From Aeromicrobium chenweiae (GTDB taxonomy: Bacteria; Actinomycetota; Actinomycetes; Propionibacteriales; Nocardioidaceae), in assembly GCF_003065605.1 (NCBI RefSeq), contig NZ_CP026952.1:248001-312000 (forward strand): a DNA stretch of 64,000 nucleotides, in the 5' to 3' direction. Positions within the stretch are counted from its first letter, which is position 1. The number at the start of each line of letters is the position of its first letter. The notes below the pieces were generated by a model. It did no database searches, was not told the DNA's origin, and saw only the letters and a list, made by a program, of their open reading frames with translations. Position numbers and translations under genes: made by a program. Positions 26,151-34,164 of this stretch are shown one piece after another.

Positions 26151-26908
26151 TCGACGAGGCTGGGGTTCTTCTCGGCGACGTCGATCAGCCAGTGCGAGGC
26201 CACGAAGGTCACGGCGCCGAGGGCCGGGACGATGAACAGAGCCGTGGACGGCTCCTGGTCGATCATGTCGAGGAACAGGCCGAGCATCGCGACGATCGTC
26301 AGGATCACGCCGAGCAGGCTCGTCAGGCGTGCTGCTGCGGAGCCGAAGCCGCGCAGCAGCGCCTGACCGACGTAGACGGTCAGGACCGCGATGACGATGA
26401 AGGCGAGGCCGCCCCAGAGCCCGCCGCCGGCCGAGACGCCGCGTGCCGCCTCGAAGATCCGCAGGCTGACGACGCCCAGCAGCACGGCGACGACCCCGGC
26501 CACGGCGCCGGTGATGACCGAGGCCAGGTAGAGGTTGATGTGCGGCAGCCGCCAGGCCGCCACGGATCGGGCCCGCGTCGTGAGGACGGTGCCGGACGTC
26601 CGCGCGGCGGATCCGGTGCGGTCCGCGACGGCCCACCAGGCGTCACCGACCCGGTGTCCGGCGGCGGTGACCTTCGCACCCAGCGCGAGGTCACGGGGCG
26701 GACGCTGGGGACGGGTCGCGCCCTTGCCTGCGGGACCGCCCTTGGCTGCGGGCCGGGACGCGACCTTGGCCTGCGGCTTGGTGGCGGTGGCGACGGGGCG
26801 GCCGTACCGGACCTGCGGCTTCGTCCCACCCGCGGCGGTCGGACGCACGACGGTCTTCTTGACCACCCGCTTGACCACCCGCTTCGGGGGCTCCTGCTCG
26901 TCGACCAT
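26147..26908 (-). CDS. Membrane protein with basic N-terminal tail, unknown function
   Basis: A 253-residue protein. Residues 1-75 are rich in Lys, Arg, Pro and Ala (VVKRVVKKTVV, then KPQ and RPQRPP runs) and probably face the cytoplasm. Four hydrophobic segments follow from about residue 125 (INLYLASVITGAVAGVVAVLLG, LAFIVIAVLTVYVG, LLGVILTIVAMLGLFLDM, FIVPALGAVTFVASHWL). I do not recognise a named family. It overlaps the start of the truncated acetoacetyl-CoA synthetase by 4 bases, which suggests the two were one transcript. It could interact with nucleic acid or phospholipid through the basic tail, but this is a guess. Confidence 0.75.
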   Translation of the reverse strand: MVDEQEPPKRVVKRVVKKTVVRPTAAGGTKPQVRYGRPVATATKPQAKVASRPAAKGGPAGKGATRPQRPPRDLALGAKVTAAGHRVGDAWWAVADRTGSAARTSGTVLTTRARSVAAWRLPHINLYLASVITGAVAGVVAVLLGVVSLRIFEAARGVSAGGGLWGGLAFIVIAVLTVYVGQALLRGFGSAAARLTSLLGVILTIVAMLGLFLDMIDQEPSTALFIVPALGAVTFVASHWLIDVAEKNPSLVE

Positions 26909-26979
26909 GGGGTCAGTTTGTCACATGGTGCGTCAGGTCACACCCGCCTCACGGCGACCTCGCAGGCTGCGAGAACGGC

Positions 26980-27013
26980 GAAGGCCGGCCCACCTGGTGG
27001 TGGACCGGCCTTC
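26980..27013. terminator. Hairpin after tRNA-Pro
   Basis: Arms GAAGGCCGG and CCGGCCTTC with an inner CCAC/GTGG stem. It lies just downstream of tRNA-Pro on the minus strand and upstream of the membrane protein gene. Confidence 0.7.
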
Positions 27014-27019
27014 GTCAGA

Positions 27020-27096
27020 TGGTCGGGCTGACAGGATTTGAACCTGCGGCCTCGTCGTCCCGAACGACGCGCGCTACCAAGCTGCGCCACAGCCCG
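27020..27096 (-). tRNA. tRNA-Pro (anticodon CGG)
   Basis: On the minus strand, acceptor arms CGGGCTG and CAGCCCG pair fully with discriminator A and encoded CCA (27020-27022). The anticodon arm CGTCG-TTCGGGA-CGACG gives CGG, reading CCG. The T-loop TTCAAAT is standard. Confidence 0.97.
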
Positions 27097-27106
27097 ACGC
27101 CCCCAA

Positions 27107-28018
27107 CTAGTGGGGACCGGAAGAGTCTATCCCAGTGAGGGTGAGCAGTGTTGCCTCGGGGCGGCATGCGAACCGTACGGGCGTGTACGGGGACGTCCCG
27201 AGGCCCGCCGAGACGTGCAGCCAGGACGGCTCGTGACCGGGTGTCCGGTGCTGATGCAGCCCGCGAGCACGGGCCCGATCGAGGTCGCAGTTGGTCACCA
27301 GCGCGCCGTAGAACGGCACGCGCAGCTGGCCACCGTGGGTGTGCCCCGCGAGGATCAGCGGGTAGCCGAGGGCGTTCCACCGGTCGAGGACGCGCAGGTA
27401 CGGCGCGTGGGCCACGCCGACGGCCAGGTCGGCCGTACGGTCCGCCGGCTCGTCGTCGAGGACGTCGTAGCCGAGGTGTGGGTCGTCCACGCCGACGAAC
27501 GCCAGCCGCCGGCCGGCGACCTCCAGGTCGGCGTGCCGGTTGTCGAGATCGACCCACCCGCGCTGCCTGAACGCCGAGCGCAGCTCCTCGAAGGGCAGGT
27601 CCTTCTGCCGCTCCCAGGCGCCCTTGCTGGCGACGCCGGTCCCGCCGGTGAGATAGCCGGTGGGGCTCTTGCGGACGGGGGAGAAGTAGTCGTTCGAGCC
27701 GAAGACGAAGACGCCCGGCAGGTCGAGCAGGTCGCCGTACGCGTCGAGCACGGACGGCACGGCGTCGAGATGGGCCAGGTTGTCGCCCGTGTTGACCACG
27801 AGATCGGGCTCGAGCTCGGCCAGACCCCGCAGCCACGCCTGCTTGCGGCGCTGGCCGGGAGTCATGTGGGTGTCGGACAGGTGCAGGACACGCAGCGGGG
27901 CGGATCCGGCGGCCAGCACCGGCACGGTCACCCGGCGGAGCGTGAACGCGCGGGTCTCCGCCACGGCGTACGTCAGCCCGGCCGCCGCGGCGGCCACAGG
28001 CCAGAGAGCAGGACGCAT
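27107..28018 (-). CDS. Calcineurin-like metallophosphoesterase
   Basis: A 303-residue phosphoesterase with an N-terminal membrane anchor (about residues 4-22). Metal motifs are in order: LHLSDTHM (D-x-H), VNTGDNL (GDN), FGSNDYF (usually GNHD, here SND), and LAGHTHGGQL (GHTHGG). The family cleaves phosphate esters outside or at the membrane using two metal ions. As I recall, Rv3683 of M. tuberculosis holds the same position next to ponA2, so a cell-envelope role is plausible. The SND variant of the Asn/His motif is noteworthy; Asn still binds metal while His is replaced by Asp. Confidence 0.88.
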   Translation of the reverse strand: MRPALWPVAAAAAGLTYAVAETRAFTLRRVTVPVLAAGSAPLRVLHLSDTHMTPGQRRKQAWLRGLAELEPDLVVNTGDNLAHLDAVPSVLDAYGDLLDLPGVFVFGSNDYFSPVRKSPTGYLTGGTGVASKGAWERQKDLPFEELRSAFRQRGWVDLDNRHADLEVAGRRLAFVGVDDPHLGYDVLDDEPADRTADLAVGVAHAPYLRVLDRWNALGYPLILAGHTHGGQLRVPFYGALVTNCDLDRARARGLHQHRTPGHEPSWLHVSAGLGTSPYTPVRFACRPEATLLTLTGIDSSGPH

Positions 28019-28090
28019 GAGGCTCAGCGTGTCACCTCGGTGGTTGCTTCGCGCGCAGGGGGCGTCCGGCGGCAGTGGGACAATGGGGGC

Positions 28091-28552
28091 ATGTCAGCTC
28101 TCAAGGACCAGCTCCACTCCGACCTCACCACCTCGATGAAGGCGCGCGACGCCCTGCGCACGTCGACCCTCCGCATGGTGCTCACCGCGATCACCAACGC
28201 CGAGGTGTCCGGCAAGGAGGCCCAGGAGCTCTCCGACGAGGACGTCCTGACGGTCCTCGAGCGTGAGGCCAAGAAGCGCCGCGAGGCGGCCCAGGCGTTC
28301 GCGGACGGCAACCGTCCCGAGCTCGCGGAGAAGGAGAAGGCCGAGGCGGCGATCCTCGCCGAGTACCTCCCCGCCCAGCTGTCGGCCGAGGAGATCGCCG
28401 TCATCGTGTCGGCGGCCGTCGAGTCCGCCGGTGCGGCCGGCGAGGGCATGAAGGCGATGGGCAAGGTCATGGGCATCGTCTCCCCCCAGGTCAAGGGCAA
28501 GGCCGACGGCGGCGCGGTCGCCGCCGAGGTCAAGCGCCAGCTCGGCGCCTGA
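28091..28552 (+). CDS. GatB/YqeY domain protein
   Basis: A 153-residue YqeY-family protein, similar to the C-terminal tRNA-binding part of GatB. MSALKDQLHSDLTTSMKARD is a typical start, and GEGMKAMGKVMGIVSPQVKGKADGG matches the conserved C-terminal region. The family is all-helical; its role is still not firmly known, with suggested links to tRNA-dependent amidation. The ATG at 28091 was chosen because longer in-frame starts fall in the divergent phosphoesterase gene. A long palindrome follows two bases after the stop. Confidence 0.92.
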   Translation: MSALKDQLHSDLTTSMKARDALRTSTLRMVLTAITNAEVSGKEAQELSDEDVLTVLEREAKKRREAAQAFADGNRPELAEKEKAEAAILAEYLPAQLSAEEIAVIVSAAVESAGAAGEGMKAMGKVMGIVSPQVKGKADGGAVAAEVKRQLGA

Positions 28553-28554
28553 GA

Positions 28555-28637
28555 CCACCCAGCCCAGATCTGCGGAGCTCTGCACGTCCTCCCGCCGGGG
28601 ATTCGGTGCAGAAGCCCGCAGATCTGGGCTGGGGTGG
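28555..28637. repeat. Long palindrome, family 2, copy B, between convergent genes
   Basis: CCACCCAGCCCAGATCTGCGG pairs with CCGCAGATCTGGGCTGGGGTGG through one bulged G, and an inner TGCAC/GTGCA stem lies within. It separates the convergent yqeY and PBP genes and probably terminates both. Related to 14812-14874. Confidence 0.75.
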
Positions 28638-28645
28638 TGGGTGGG

Positions 28646-30829
28646 TCAGGCGCGGTCGCGGCCGCCACGGCCGCCGCGCTTGGGCTTCTTGGCCCGGTCG
28701 TCGCCCCCGCCGCCGCTCTTAGCGGCCTTCTTGGCCGCCGGCTGGCGCTTGGGCGGGTCGTCGAACTTGACCGGCGTCAGGTAGTCCTGGATCTTCTGCA
28801 TTGCCTTGGCCCACATCGGGCCGGCGAGCGACGAGCCGCCGACCGCGCTGAAGTTGAGGAAGGCGCCGTTGATCTTGACGCCGGCCAGCGAACGGGGGCT
28901 GCCGTTCTTCTTCACGCCCGCGATCATCGAGGCGGTGGCGAGCTCGGGGGTGTAGCCGACGTACCAGACGGACTGGTTGTCCTGGGCCGTTCCGGTCTTG
29001 GCGGCCGACGGGATCTTCAGGCCGGTCCCGTTGTTGAACCCGAAGCCACCGCGCTCCTGGACGCCGCGCAGGATGTCGTTGATCTGTGCCGCCTCGTCCT
29101 TGGACATGACCTCGGTGCAGACCGGCTTGTACTTCTTGAGCGTGTTGCCCTTGTTGTCGAGGATCTCGGTGACCGGACGCGGCTTGCAGTACTGGCCGCC
29201 CGAGGCGAACGTCGCGTAGGCCGCGGCCATGTCGAGCGGGCTGACGTTGGTCACGCCGAGGGTGAACGGTCCGACCTGCTGGTTGTCCAGGACCGTGATG
29301 CCCATCGACTCGGCGGCCTTCACCACGTTGCAGAGGCCGGCCATCTTCTCCAGCTGGGCGAAGTAGGTGTTCACCGACTCGCGGGTGCCGGTGTACATGT
29401 TCTTGCTGCCGGACGTCGTGGAGTTCTTGACCGGCCAGGGGTCAGTGATGTTCAGGCCGTCGCACGTCTTGAACGAGCCGCCGCCGATGGTGAGGCTGGG
29501 CGGCGAGCTGAACGTCTGCCCGACGTCGATGCCCTTCTTGAGCGCTGCGGCGACGGTGAAGAGCTTGAACGTCGACCCGGCGGGGAATCCGCCGGAGTCG
29601 CCGTAGCGCCGCGGCACGACGAAGTTGATGAAGGACTGGCCCTTCTTCTTGCTGCGGCCCATGGGACGCGACTGCGAGAGGGCGCGGACCTTGCCGGTGC
29701 CGGGCTCCACGGAGGCGAGGGCCGCGATGGCCTCGTTGTCGGTGGGCTTCACGGTCGACTTGACGGCCTTGTCGGTCGCCTCCTGCATGCGCGGGTCGAT
29801 GTTGGACTTGATCGTCAGGCCGCCGCGCTCGAGACGTGTCTGGCGTTCCGTGACGGTGCTGCCGAGGGCGGGCTGGGTCAGCAGCCAGCGGCGCACGTAG
29901 TCGCAGGAGAACTCGGCGGTCGAGCTGACACAGCCGTTGGGGAACTCGGTGATCTTGAGCGCCAGCGGGGCGGCCTGGTACTTCGTCGCCTGCTCGGGGG
30001 TGATCTTGCCCAGGCGCGCCATGACCGCGAGCACCGTGTTGCGACGCTGCAGCGCCTTCTCGGGGTAGACGTTGGGGTCGAACTCGACGGGGTTCTTCAC
30101 CAGGCCGGCCAGGGTGGCGGCCTGCCGGACGTTGAGCTGGTCGGGGCTGCGGGAGAAGTAGTGGAACGAGGCCGCGCTGATGCCGTAGGCACCGTCACCG
30201 AAGTACGCCAGGTTCAGGTAGCTCTCCAGGATCTCCTTCTTGGTGTGCTTGGACTCGTAGTCGATCGCGAGCTTGAGCTCCCGGATCTTGCGCGCCGTCG
30301 ACTTCTCGGTCGCGGCCTTGACCTGCTCCTTGGTGGTCGCCTGCGACACGAGCGTGAGCTTCACGAGCTGCTGGGTGATCGAGGACCCGCCCTGGGTCTG
30401 GCCCTCGGACGCGTTGTTGACCAGCGCGCGCAGTGTCCCCTTGAGGTCCAGGGCGCCGTGCTCGTAGAAACGGTTGTCCTCGATCGAGATCAGCGCGTCC
30501 TGCATGACCGGGGCGATGTCCTTCAGCGGGACGTCCTGCCGGTTCTCCTTGTAGAAGTACGCGATCAGGTCGCCGTTGGAGGCCAGGAGACGGGTCGTCT
30601 GGGCGTTGGGCTGGTCCTCGAGGTCCAGCGGCATCTCGACGACGTCCTTGGTCACGTCGTTGAACGTCACGGCGACCAGCGCGGTCGCCGGGATCATCAT
30701 GAGGGCGATCAGCAGGCCGGCGAACGCCGAGAGCCCCGCCATCACGCCGATGCGGCCGCCTCGCCGGTTGGTGCGCGGCTCGGTCTGGGCAGCGTGGCGT
30801 AGCAGGGTGCGGAAGTCGTCCAGAGCCAT
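28646..30829 (-). CDS. Bifunctional class A penicillin-binding protein (PonA type)
   Basis: A 727-residue peptidoglycan synthase. A cytoplasmic tail and one membrane helix (about residues 28-55) are followed by the GT51 glycosyltransferase with catalytic Glu117 in IEDNRFYEHGALD and QGGSSITQQLVK, then the transpeptidase with S419-TFK, S485-VN and K611-TG. The C-terminus is Lys/Gly/Arg-rich and lacks a PASTA domain, unlike mycobacterial PonA2, to which gene order points. It polymerises and crosslinks cell-wall strands outside the membrane. It is divergent from the WhiB gene. Confidence 0.94.
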   Translation of the reverse strand: MALDDFRTLLRHAAQTEPRTNRRGGRIGVMAGLSAFAGLLIALMMIPATALVAVTFNDVTKDVVEMPLDLEDQPNAQTTRLLASNGDLIAYFYKENRQDVPLKDIAPVMQDALISIEDNRFYEHGALDLKGTLRALVNNASEGQTQGGSSITQQLVKLTLVSQATTKEQVKAATEKSTARKIRELKLAIDYESKHTKKEILESYLNLAYFGDGAYGISAASFHYFSRSPDQLNVRQAATLAGLVKNPVEFDPNVYPEKALQRRNTVLAVMARLGKITPEQATKYQAAPLALKITEFPNGCVSSTAEFSCDYVRRWLLTQPALGSTVTERQTRLERGGLTIKSNIDPRMQEATDKAVKSTVKPTDNEAIAALASVEPGTGKVRALSQSRPMGRSKKKGQSFINFVVPRRYGDSGGFPAGSTFKLFTVAAALKKGIDVGQTFSSPPSLTIGGGSFKTCDGLNITDPWPVKNSTTSGSKNMYTGTRESVNTYFAQLEKMAGLCNVVKAAESMGITVLDNQQVGPFTLGVTNVSPLDMAAAYATFASGGQYCKPRPVTEILDNKGNTLKKYKPVCTEVMSKDEAAQINDILRGVQERGGFGFNNGTGLKIPSAAKTGTAQDNQSVWYVGYTPELATASMIAGVKKNGSPRSLAGVKINGAFLNFSAVGGSSLAGPMWAKAMQKIQDYLTPVKFDDPPKRQPAAKKAAKSGGGGDDRAKKPKRGGRGGRDRA

Positions 30830-30947
30830 GAAGGACAGCGTACGTGACGCGCGCCAAGCCCTCCATGACGCGACAACGTGTCTAGTCCTTTGGGGCTAGT
30901 GAAAGATGACCCGCTTCGGTCTGATGCCGGACGGGAGGAGTTCCTAG

Positions 30948-30963
30948 GTTGGTACCTACCAAC
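30948..30963. promoter_or_regulatory. Palindrome in the whiB upstream region
   Basis: GTTGGTA-CC-TACCAAC has exact 7-bp arms and lies 38 bases before the WhiB ATG within the 172-base gap to the divergent PBP gene. It could be an operator for either gene. No binding protein can be named. Confidence 0.5.
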
Positions 30964-31001
30964 TTCCGGTCATTCCCGACCGGTCTCGGGGGAGGTACAG
31001 A

Positions 31002-31259
31002 ATGTGGAATGAGAACTGGGCGGCTGAAGCCGCCTGTCGAGGCAAGTCCGATGCCCTGTTCGTCAAGGGTGCGGAGCAGAACCGCGCGAAGCAGGTCTGC
31101 GGGACGTGCCACGTCCGCGCCGAGTGCCTCGCCGAGGCCCTCGACAACCGCATCGAGTGGGGCGTCTGGGGCGGCATGACCGAGCGTGAGCGTCGTGCGC
31201 TGCTGCGTCGTCGCCCGAACGTCACCGCCTGGCGCAGCGTCCTCCAGGTCGCGGTCTAG
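31002..31259 (+). CDS. whiB4: WhiB-family iron-sulfur regulator, WhiB4-like
   Basis: An 85-residue WhiB protein. Four Cys that would hold a 4Fe-4S cluster are C12, C33, C36 and C42 (CxxC then x5-C), followed by the GVWGG turn at 54-58 and the basic MTERERRALLRRRP. The stretch DALFVKGAEQNRAK and LDNRIEWGVWGG most resembles WhiB4, a redox-responsive regulator, and the gene lies between a PonA-type PBP and ArsA-like ATPases, as whiB4 does in mycobacteria. GGGGGAGG stands 6 bases before the ATG. WhiB proteins act with the primary sigma factor. Orthology is inferred from sequence and synteny. Confidence 0.92.
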   Translation: MWNENWAAEAACRGKSDALFVKGAEQNRAKQVCGTCHVRAECLAEALDNRIEWGVWGGMTERERRALLRRRPNVTAWRSVLQVAV

Positions 31260-31278
31260 TCCGTACGACCATCGGCCG

Positions 31279-32484
31279 TCAGGCCTTGTGGTCGGTGCCG
31301 CTCAGCAGGTCGCCGATCTTCCGCAGGCCGTCCAGGTCGTGGACGTCACCGGCCAGGGCGGCCACCGACACCGTCGGAACCGCCGGGTGCGCCGCGCTGA
31401 ACCGCTTCTTGAGGTGGGACTCGCGAGCGTCCACCCGCATCCGGTCGGCGTGGATCGCCAGCAGCTCGGCGGTCATCCGGTCGACCTCGTCGCCGGCCGC
31501 GAGCCGGTGGCCTGCGGACTCCGCGTCGGCTGCGCTGATGCCGTCGGCGCCGTTCTCGTGGACCCGGTTGACCACCAGGCCCGCCAGCGGCATGTTCTCG
31601 CCGCCGAGGCGCTCGACGAAGTAGGACGCCTCGCGCATCGCCGCCGGCTCGGGAGCCGCGACGACCACGAACGCGGTGCCGTCCGCCTGAAGCAGCGCGT
31701 ACGTGCCCTCGGCCCGCTGGCGGAAGCCGCCGAACAGCGTGTCGAACGCCGCGATGAACGTCTGCATGTCGGTGAGCACCTGGGCGCCCAGCACCTTGTT
31801 GAGGGCGCTGGTGACGATGCCGAAGCCCGCGCTCAGGAGCCGGGCCGGGCCCTTCGCCGGCGCGAGCATCAGCTTGATGAACCGGCCGTCCAGCATGGAC
31901 GACAGCCGGTCCGGCGCGTCGAGGAAGTCCAGTGCGGACCGCGACGGCGGGGTGTCGACGACGATGAGGTCCCAGCGGCCGGTCGCGTGCAGCTGGCCGA
32001 GCTTCTCCATCGCCATGTACTCCTGCGTGCCCGCGAACGAGCTGGACAGGGCGATGTAGAACGGGTTGGTCAGGATCTGCTGGGCCTTCTCCGGCGTCGC
32101 GTGCTGCTCGACGACCTCGTCGAACGTCCGCTTCATGTCGAGCATCATCGCGTCGAGCGAGCCGCCGCGGCTATCGTCCACGTCCTTGACCGGACGGGGG
32201 GTGTTGTCCAGCTCGGTCAGGCCCATCGACTGCGCGAGGCGCCGTGCGGGGTCGATCGTGAGGACGCAGACCGTGCGGCCCTTCTCCGCCGCACGGAGGG
32301 CGAGCGCCGCGGCCGAGGTGGTCTTGCCGACGCCGCCGGAGCCGCAGCACACGACGATCTGGGTGGTCGGGTCGTCGAGCAGCGCGTCGACGTCGAGCCG
32401 GCCGGCCACGGTCGTGCGGGTGCCGCCGCGAGGGGTGGTGCGTCCCCTCCTGGCCGACGGGGTCGTCTGTGCCTTGCCGGTCAT
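31279..32484 (-). CDS. ArsA/GET3-like ATPase, second of a tandem pair
   Basis: A 401-residue SIMIBI-class P-loop ATPase. The deviant Walker A is CCGSGGVGKTTSAA near residue 48; switch I has TIDPARRLA, and IVVDTPPSRSALDFLDAP holds the Walker B Asp. The N-terminal 35 residues are basic and Thr/Arg-rich. Two adjacent ArsA-like genes are, as I recall, Rv3679-Rv3680 in M. tuberculosis, whose products assemble and have been linked to envelope/redox stress. It overlaps the upstream partner by 4 bases and they probably form a heteromer. The arsenite ligand Cys residues of true ArsA are not evident. Confidence 0.9.
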   Translation of the reverse strand: MTGKAQTTPSARRGRTTPRGGTRTTVAGRLDVDALLDDPTTQIVVCCGSGGVGKTTSAAALALRAAEKGRTVCVLTIDPARRLAQSMGLTELDNTPRPVKDVDDSRGGSLDAMMLDMKRTFDEVVEQHATPEKAQQILTNPFYIALSSSFAGTQEYMAMEKLGQLHATGRWDLIVVDTPPSRSALDFLDAPDRLSSMLDGRFIKLMLAPAKGPARLLSAGFGIVTSALNKVLGAQVLTDMQTFIAAFDTLFGGFRQRAEGTYALLQADGTAFVVVAAPEPAAMREASYFVERLGGENMPLAGLVVNRVHENGADGISAADAESAGHRLAAGDEVDRMTAELLAIHADRMRVDARESHLKKRFSAAHPAVPTVSVAALAGDVHDLDGLRKIGDLLSGTDHKA

Positions 32485-33440
32485 GCCAGTCCTCCCAGCT
32501 GCTCGGCGAGCTCGAACAGCGCGCCCAGGTCGACGCCCTCACCGAGCAGGGGCAGCTCGACGAGCGGCGCACCGCACTCCTGGAGGATGGTGCGCTGCGC
32601 GTCCTGCAGGCGTTGGCGCTCCAGGTGGGCGAGGCCGCCCTGGATGAGATCCGGTGCCGCCGACGGCTCCAGGCCGACGCGGCCCAGCGACGCCTCGACC
32701 TGCGCCGCGGTCAGGCTGCCGTCCAGGAGGGCGTCGCGGGTGCCGGCCGACACGAGCGAGGGGCGCACGAGGTTGAGGATGACGTGACCGACCGGGAGCC
32801 GCTCGGACGTCAGCTCGGCGATACCGTCGATCGTCTCCTGCACCGGCATCTCCTCCAGCACGGTCACGAGGTGGACGTGCGTCTGCGGCGAGCGCATCAT
32901 CTCCATGATCGAGTCGGCCTGGCGGCGGATCGGGCCGACCTTCGCCAGTCCGGCGACCTCGGAGTTCACGTTGAGGAACCGGGTGATGCGTCCGGTCGGC
33001 GGCGCGTCCATGATCACCGCGTCGTACGAGAACTTCTTGCCGTCGCGGCGGCGCGCGGCCTCGTAGACCTTGCCGGTCAGCAGGACGTCGCGCACGCCCG
33101 GCGCGATGGTGGTCGCGAAGTCGATGATCCCGAACTTGTCGAGGGCCTTGCCGGCGCGGCCGAGGCGGTAGTACATCGCGAGGTACTCCAGCAGCGCGGA
33201 CTCCGGGTCGATCGCGAGCGCGTAGACCTCACCGCCGCCGAGGCCGACGGCGATCTGGCGCTCCTCGTACGGCAGCGGCGGGACGTCGAACAGCTGGGCG
33301 ATGCCCTGGCGTCCCTCGACCTCGCAGAGCAGGACCTTCTTGCCCTTGCCTGCGAGGGACATGGCCAGGGCTGCGGCCACGGTCGTCTTGCCGGTGCCGC
33401 CCTTGCCGGTGACGACATGGAGCGGAGTGGATTGGGGCAC
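32481..33440 (-). CDS. ArsA/GET3-like ATPase, first of a tandem pair
   Basis: A 319-residue ATPase with the full deviant Walker A TGKGGTGKTTVAAALA near residue 11 (KGGTGKTT keeps both lysines), switch-like EVEGRQGIAQLF, and VIMDAPPTGRITRFLNV in the Walker B region. It belongs to the same group as mycobacterial Rv3679. Start ATG at 33440. The gap to the divergent DUF4177 gene is 110 bases and must hold promoters for both directions. The tandem pair, retained with whiB4 on one side and RidA/MBL genes on the other, implies a joint function. Confidence 0.91.
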   Translation of the reverse strand: MPQSTPLHVVTGKGGTGKTTVAAALAMSLAGKGKKVLLCEVEGRQGIAQLFDVPPLPYEERQIAVGLGGGEVYALAIDPESALLEYLAMYYRLGRAGKALDKFGIIDFATTIAPGVRDVLLTGKVYEAARRRDGKKFSYDAVIMDAPPTGRITRFLNVNSEVAGLAKVGPIRRQADSIMEMMRSPQTHVHLVTVLEEMPVQETIDGIAELTSERLPVGHVILNLVRPSLVSAGTRDALLDGSLTAAQVEASLGRVGLEPSAAPDLIQGGLAHLERQRLQDAQRTILQECGAPLVELPLLGEGVDLGALFELAEQLGGLA

Positions 33441-33550
33441 GGTTCGAGCGTACCGAGGACCCGGCAGAACGCTCGTCGGTCGCCGGCCCGACGGGCCGGG
33501 ACCGCTATCGCCGGGCGCGCGCGGACGACGCTCAGCGATACAGTCGCTGC

Positions 33551-33706
33551 ATGACGAAATGGGAGTACCTCACCGCGCCGGTCCTCGTGCACGCCACGAA
33601 GCAGATCCTCGACAACTTCGGCCAGGACGGCTGGGAGCTCGTCCAGATCGTTCCGGGCATGAACCCGGAGAACCTCGTCGCCTACTTCAAGCGCCCGGTC
33701 GGCTGA
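33551..33706 (+). CDS. DUF4177 small protein
   Basis: A 51-residue protein: it opens MTKWEYLTAPVLVHATKQIL and has the conserved QDGWELVQIVPG and a C-terminal YFKRP. These are marks of the DUF4177 family, small proteins that start with (K/R)WEY. As I recall, Rv3678A has the same place in mycobacteria. Its stop overlaps the RidA ATG (TGATG), so the two are translationally coupled. A TACAGT -10-like box at 33539-33544 lies so close that the transcript may be leaderless. Function unknown. Confidence 0.88.
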   Translation: MTKWEYLTAPVLVHATKQILDNFGQDGWELVQIVPGMNPENLVAYFKRPVG

Positions 33707-34164
33707 TGAGCGCCGTCGACGACCGCCTGGGCGAGCTCGGGCTGTCCGTCCCGACCGTCCCGGCGCCGGTGGCGGTGTACGTCCCCGCCGTGCGATCGGG
33801 ATCGCACGTCTTCACGTCCGGCCAGCTGCCGCTGCGTGACGGTCAGCTGCTCGCCACCGGCAAGGTCGGCGGGGAGGTCAGCGCCGACACCGCGTACGAC
33901 TGCGCACGGCAGTCCGCGCTGAACGCGATCGCCGCGGTCAAGTCGCTGGTGGACCTCGACGAGGTCGTCCGCGTGGTCAAGGCGACGGTCTTCGTCGCGA
34001 GCACGCCGGACTTCACCGGCCAGCCCGGCGTCGCCAACGGTGCCAGCGAGCTGTTCGGGGCCGCGTTCGGCGAAGCCGGGCAGCACGCCCGCAGCGCCGT
34101 CGGCGTGCCGGTGCTGCCGCTGGACGCTCCCGTGGAGGTCGAGCTGGTCGTCGAGGTCCGATGA
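33706..34164 (+). CDS. RidA-family protein
   Basis: A 152-residue RidA/YjgF/UK114 protein; members deaminate reactive enamine/imine intermediates. The core has FTSGQLPLRDGQ, ALNAIAAVKSLVDLDEVVRVVKATVFVAS and PVLPLDAPVEVELVVE. The Arg that contacts the substrate carboxylate in RidA (in VGV-ARLP) is not conserved: here the sequence is AVGVPVLPLDAPVE, so this is one of the Rid subgroups without proven deaminase activity. The ATG at 33706 overlaps the DUF4177 stop, and its own stop overlaps the NUDIX start. Confidence 0.9.
   Translation: MSAVDDRLGELGLSVPTVPAPVAVYVPAVRSGSHVFTSGQLPLRDGQLLATGKVGGEVSADTAYDCARQSALNAIAAVKSLVDLDEVVRVVKATVFVASTPDFTGQPGVANGASELFGAAFGEAGQHARSAVGVPVLPLDAPVEVELVVEVR

Noticed and set aside
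28634..30802. 722-codon plus-strand frame opposite the PBP gene
   Set aside because: Low-complexity Leu/Gly/Asp/Arg composition from the complement of a high-GC3 gene; all PBP motifs are on the minus strand.
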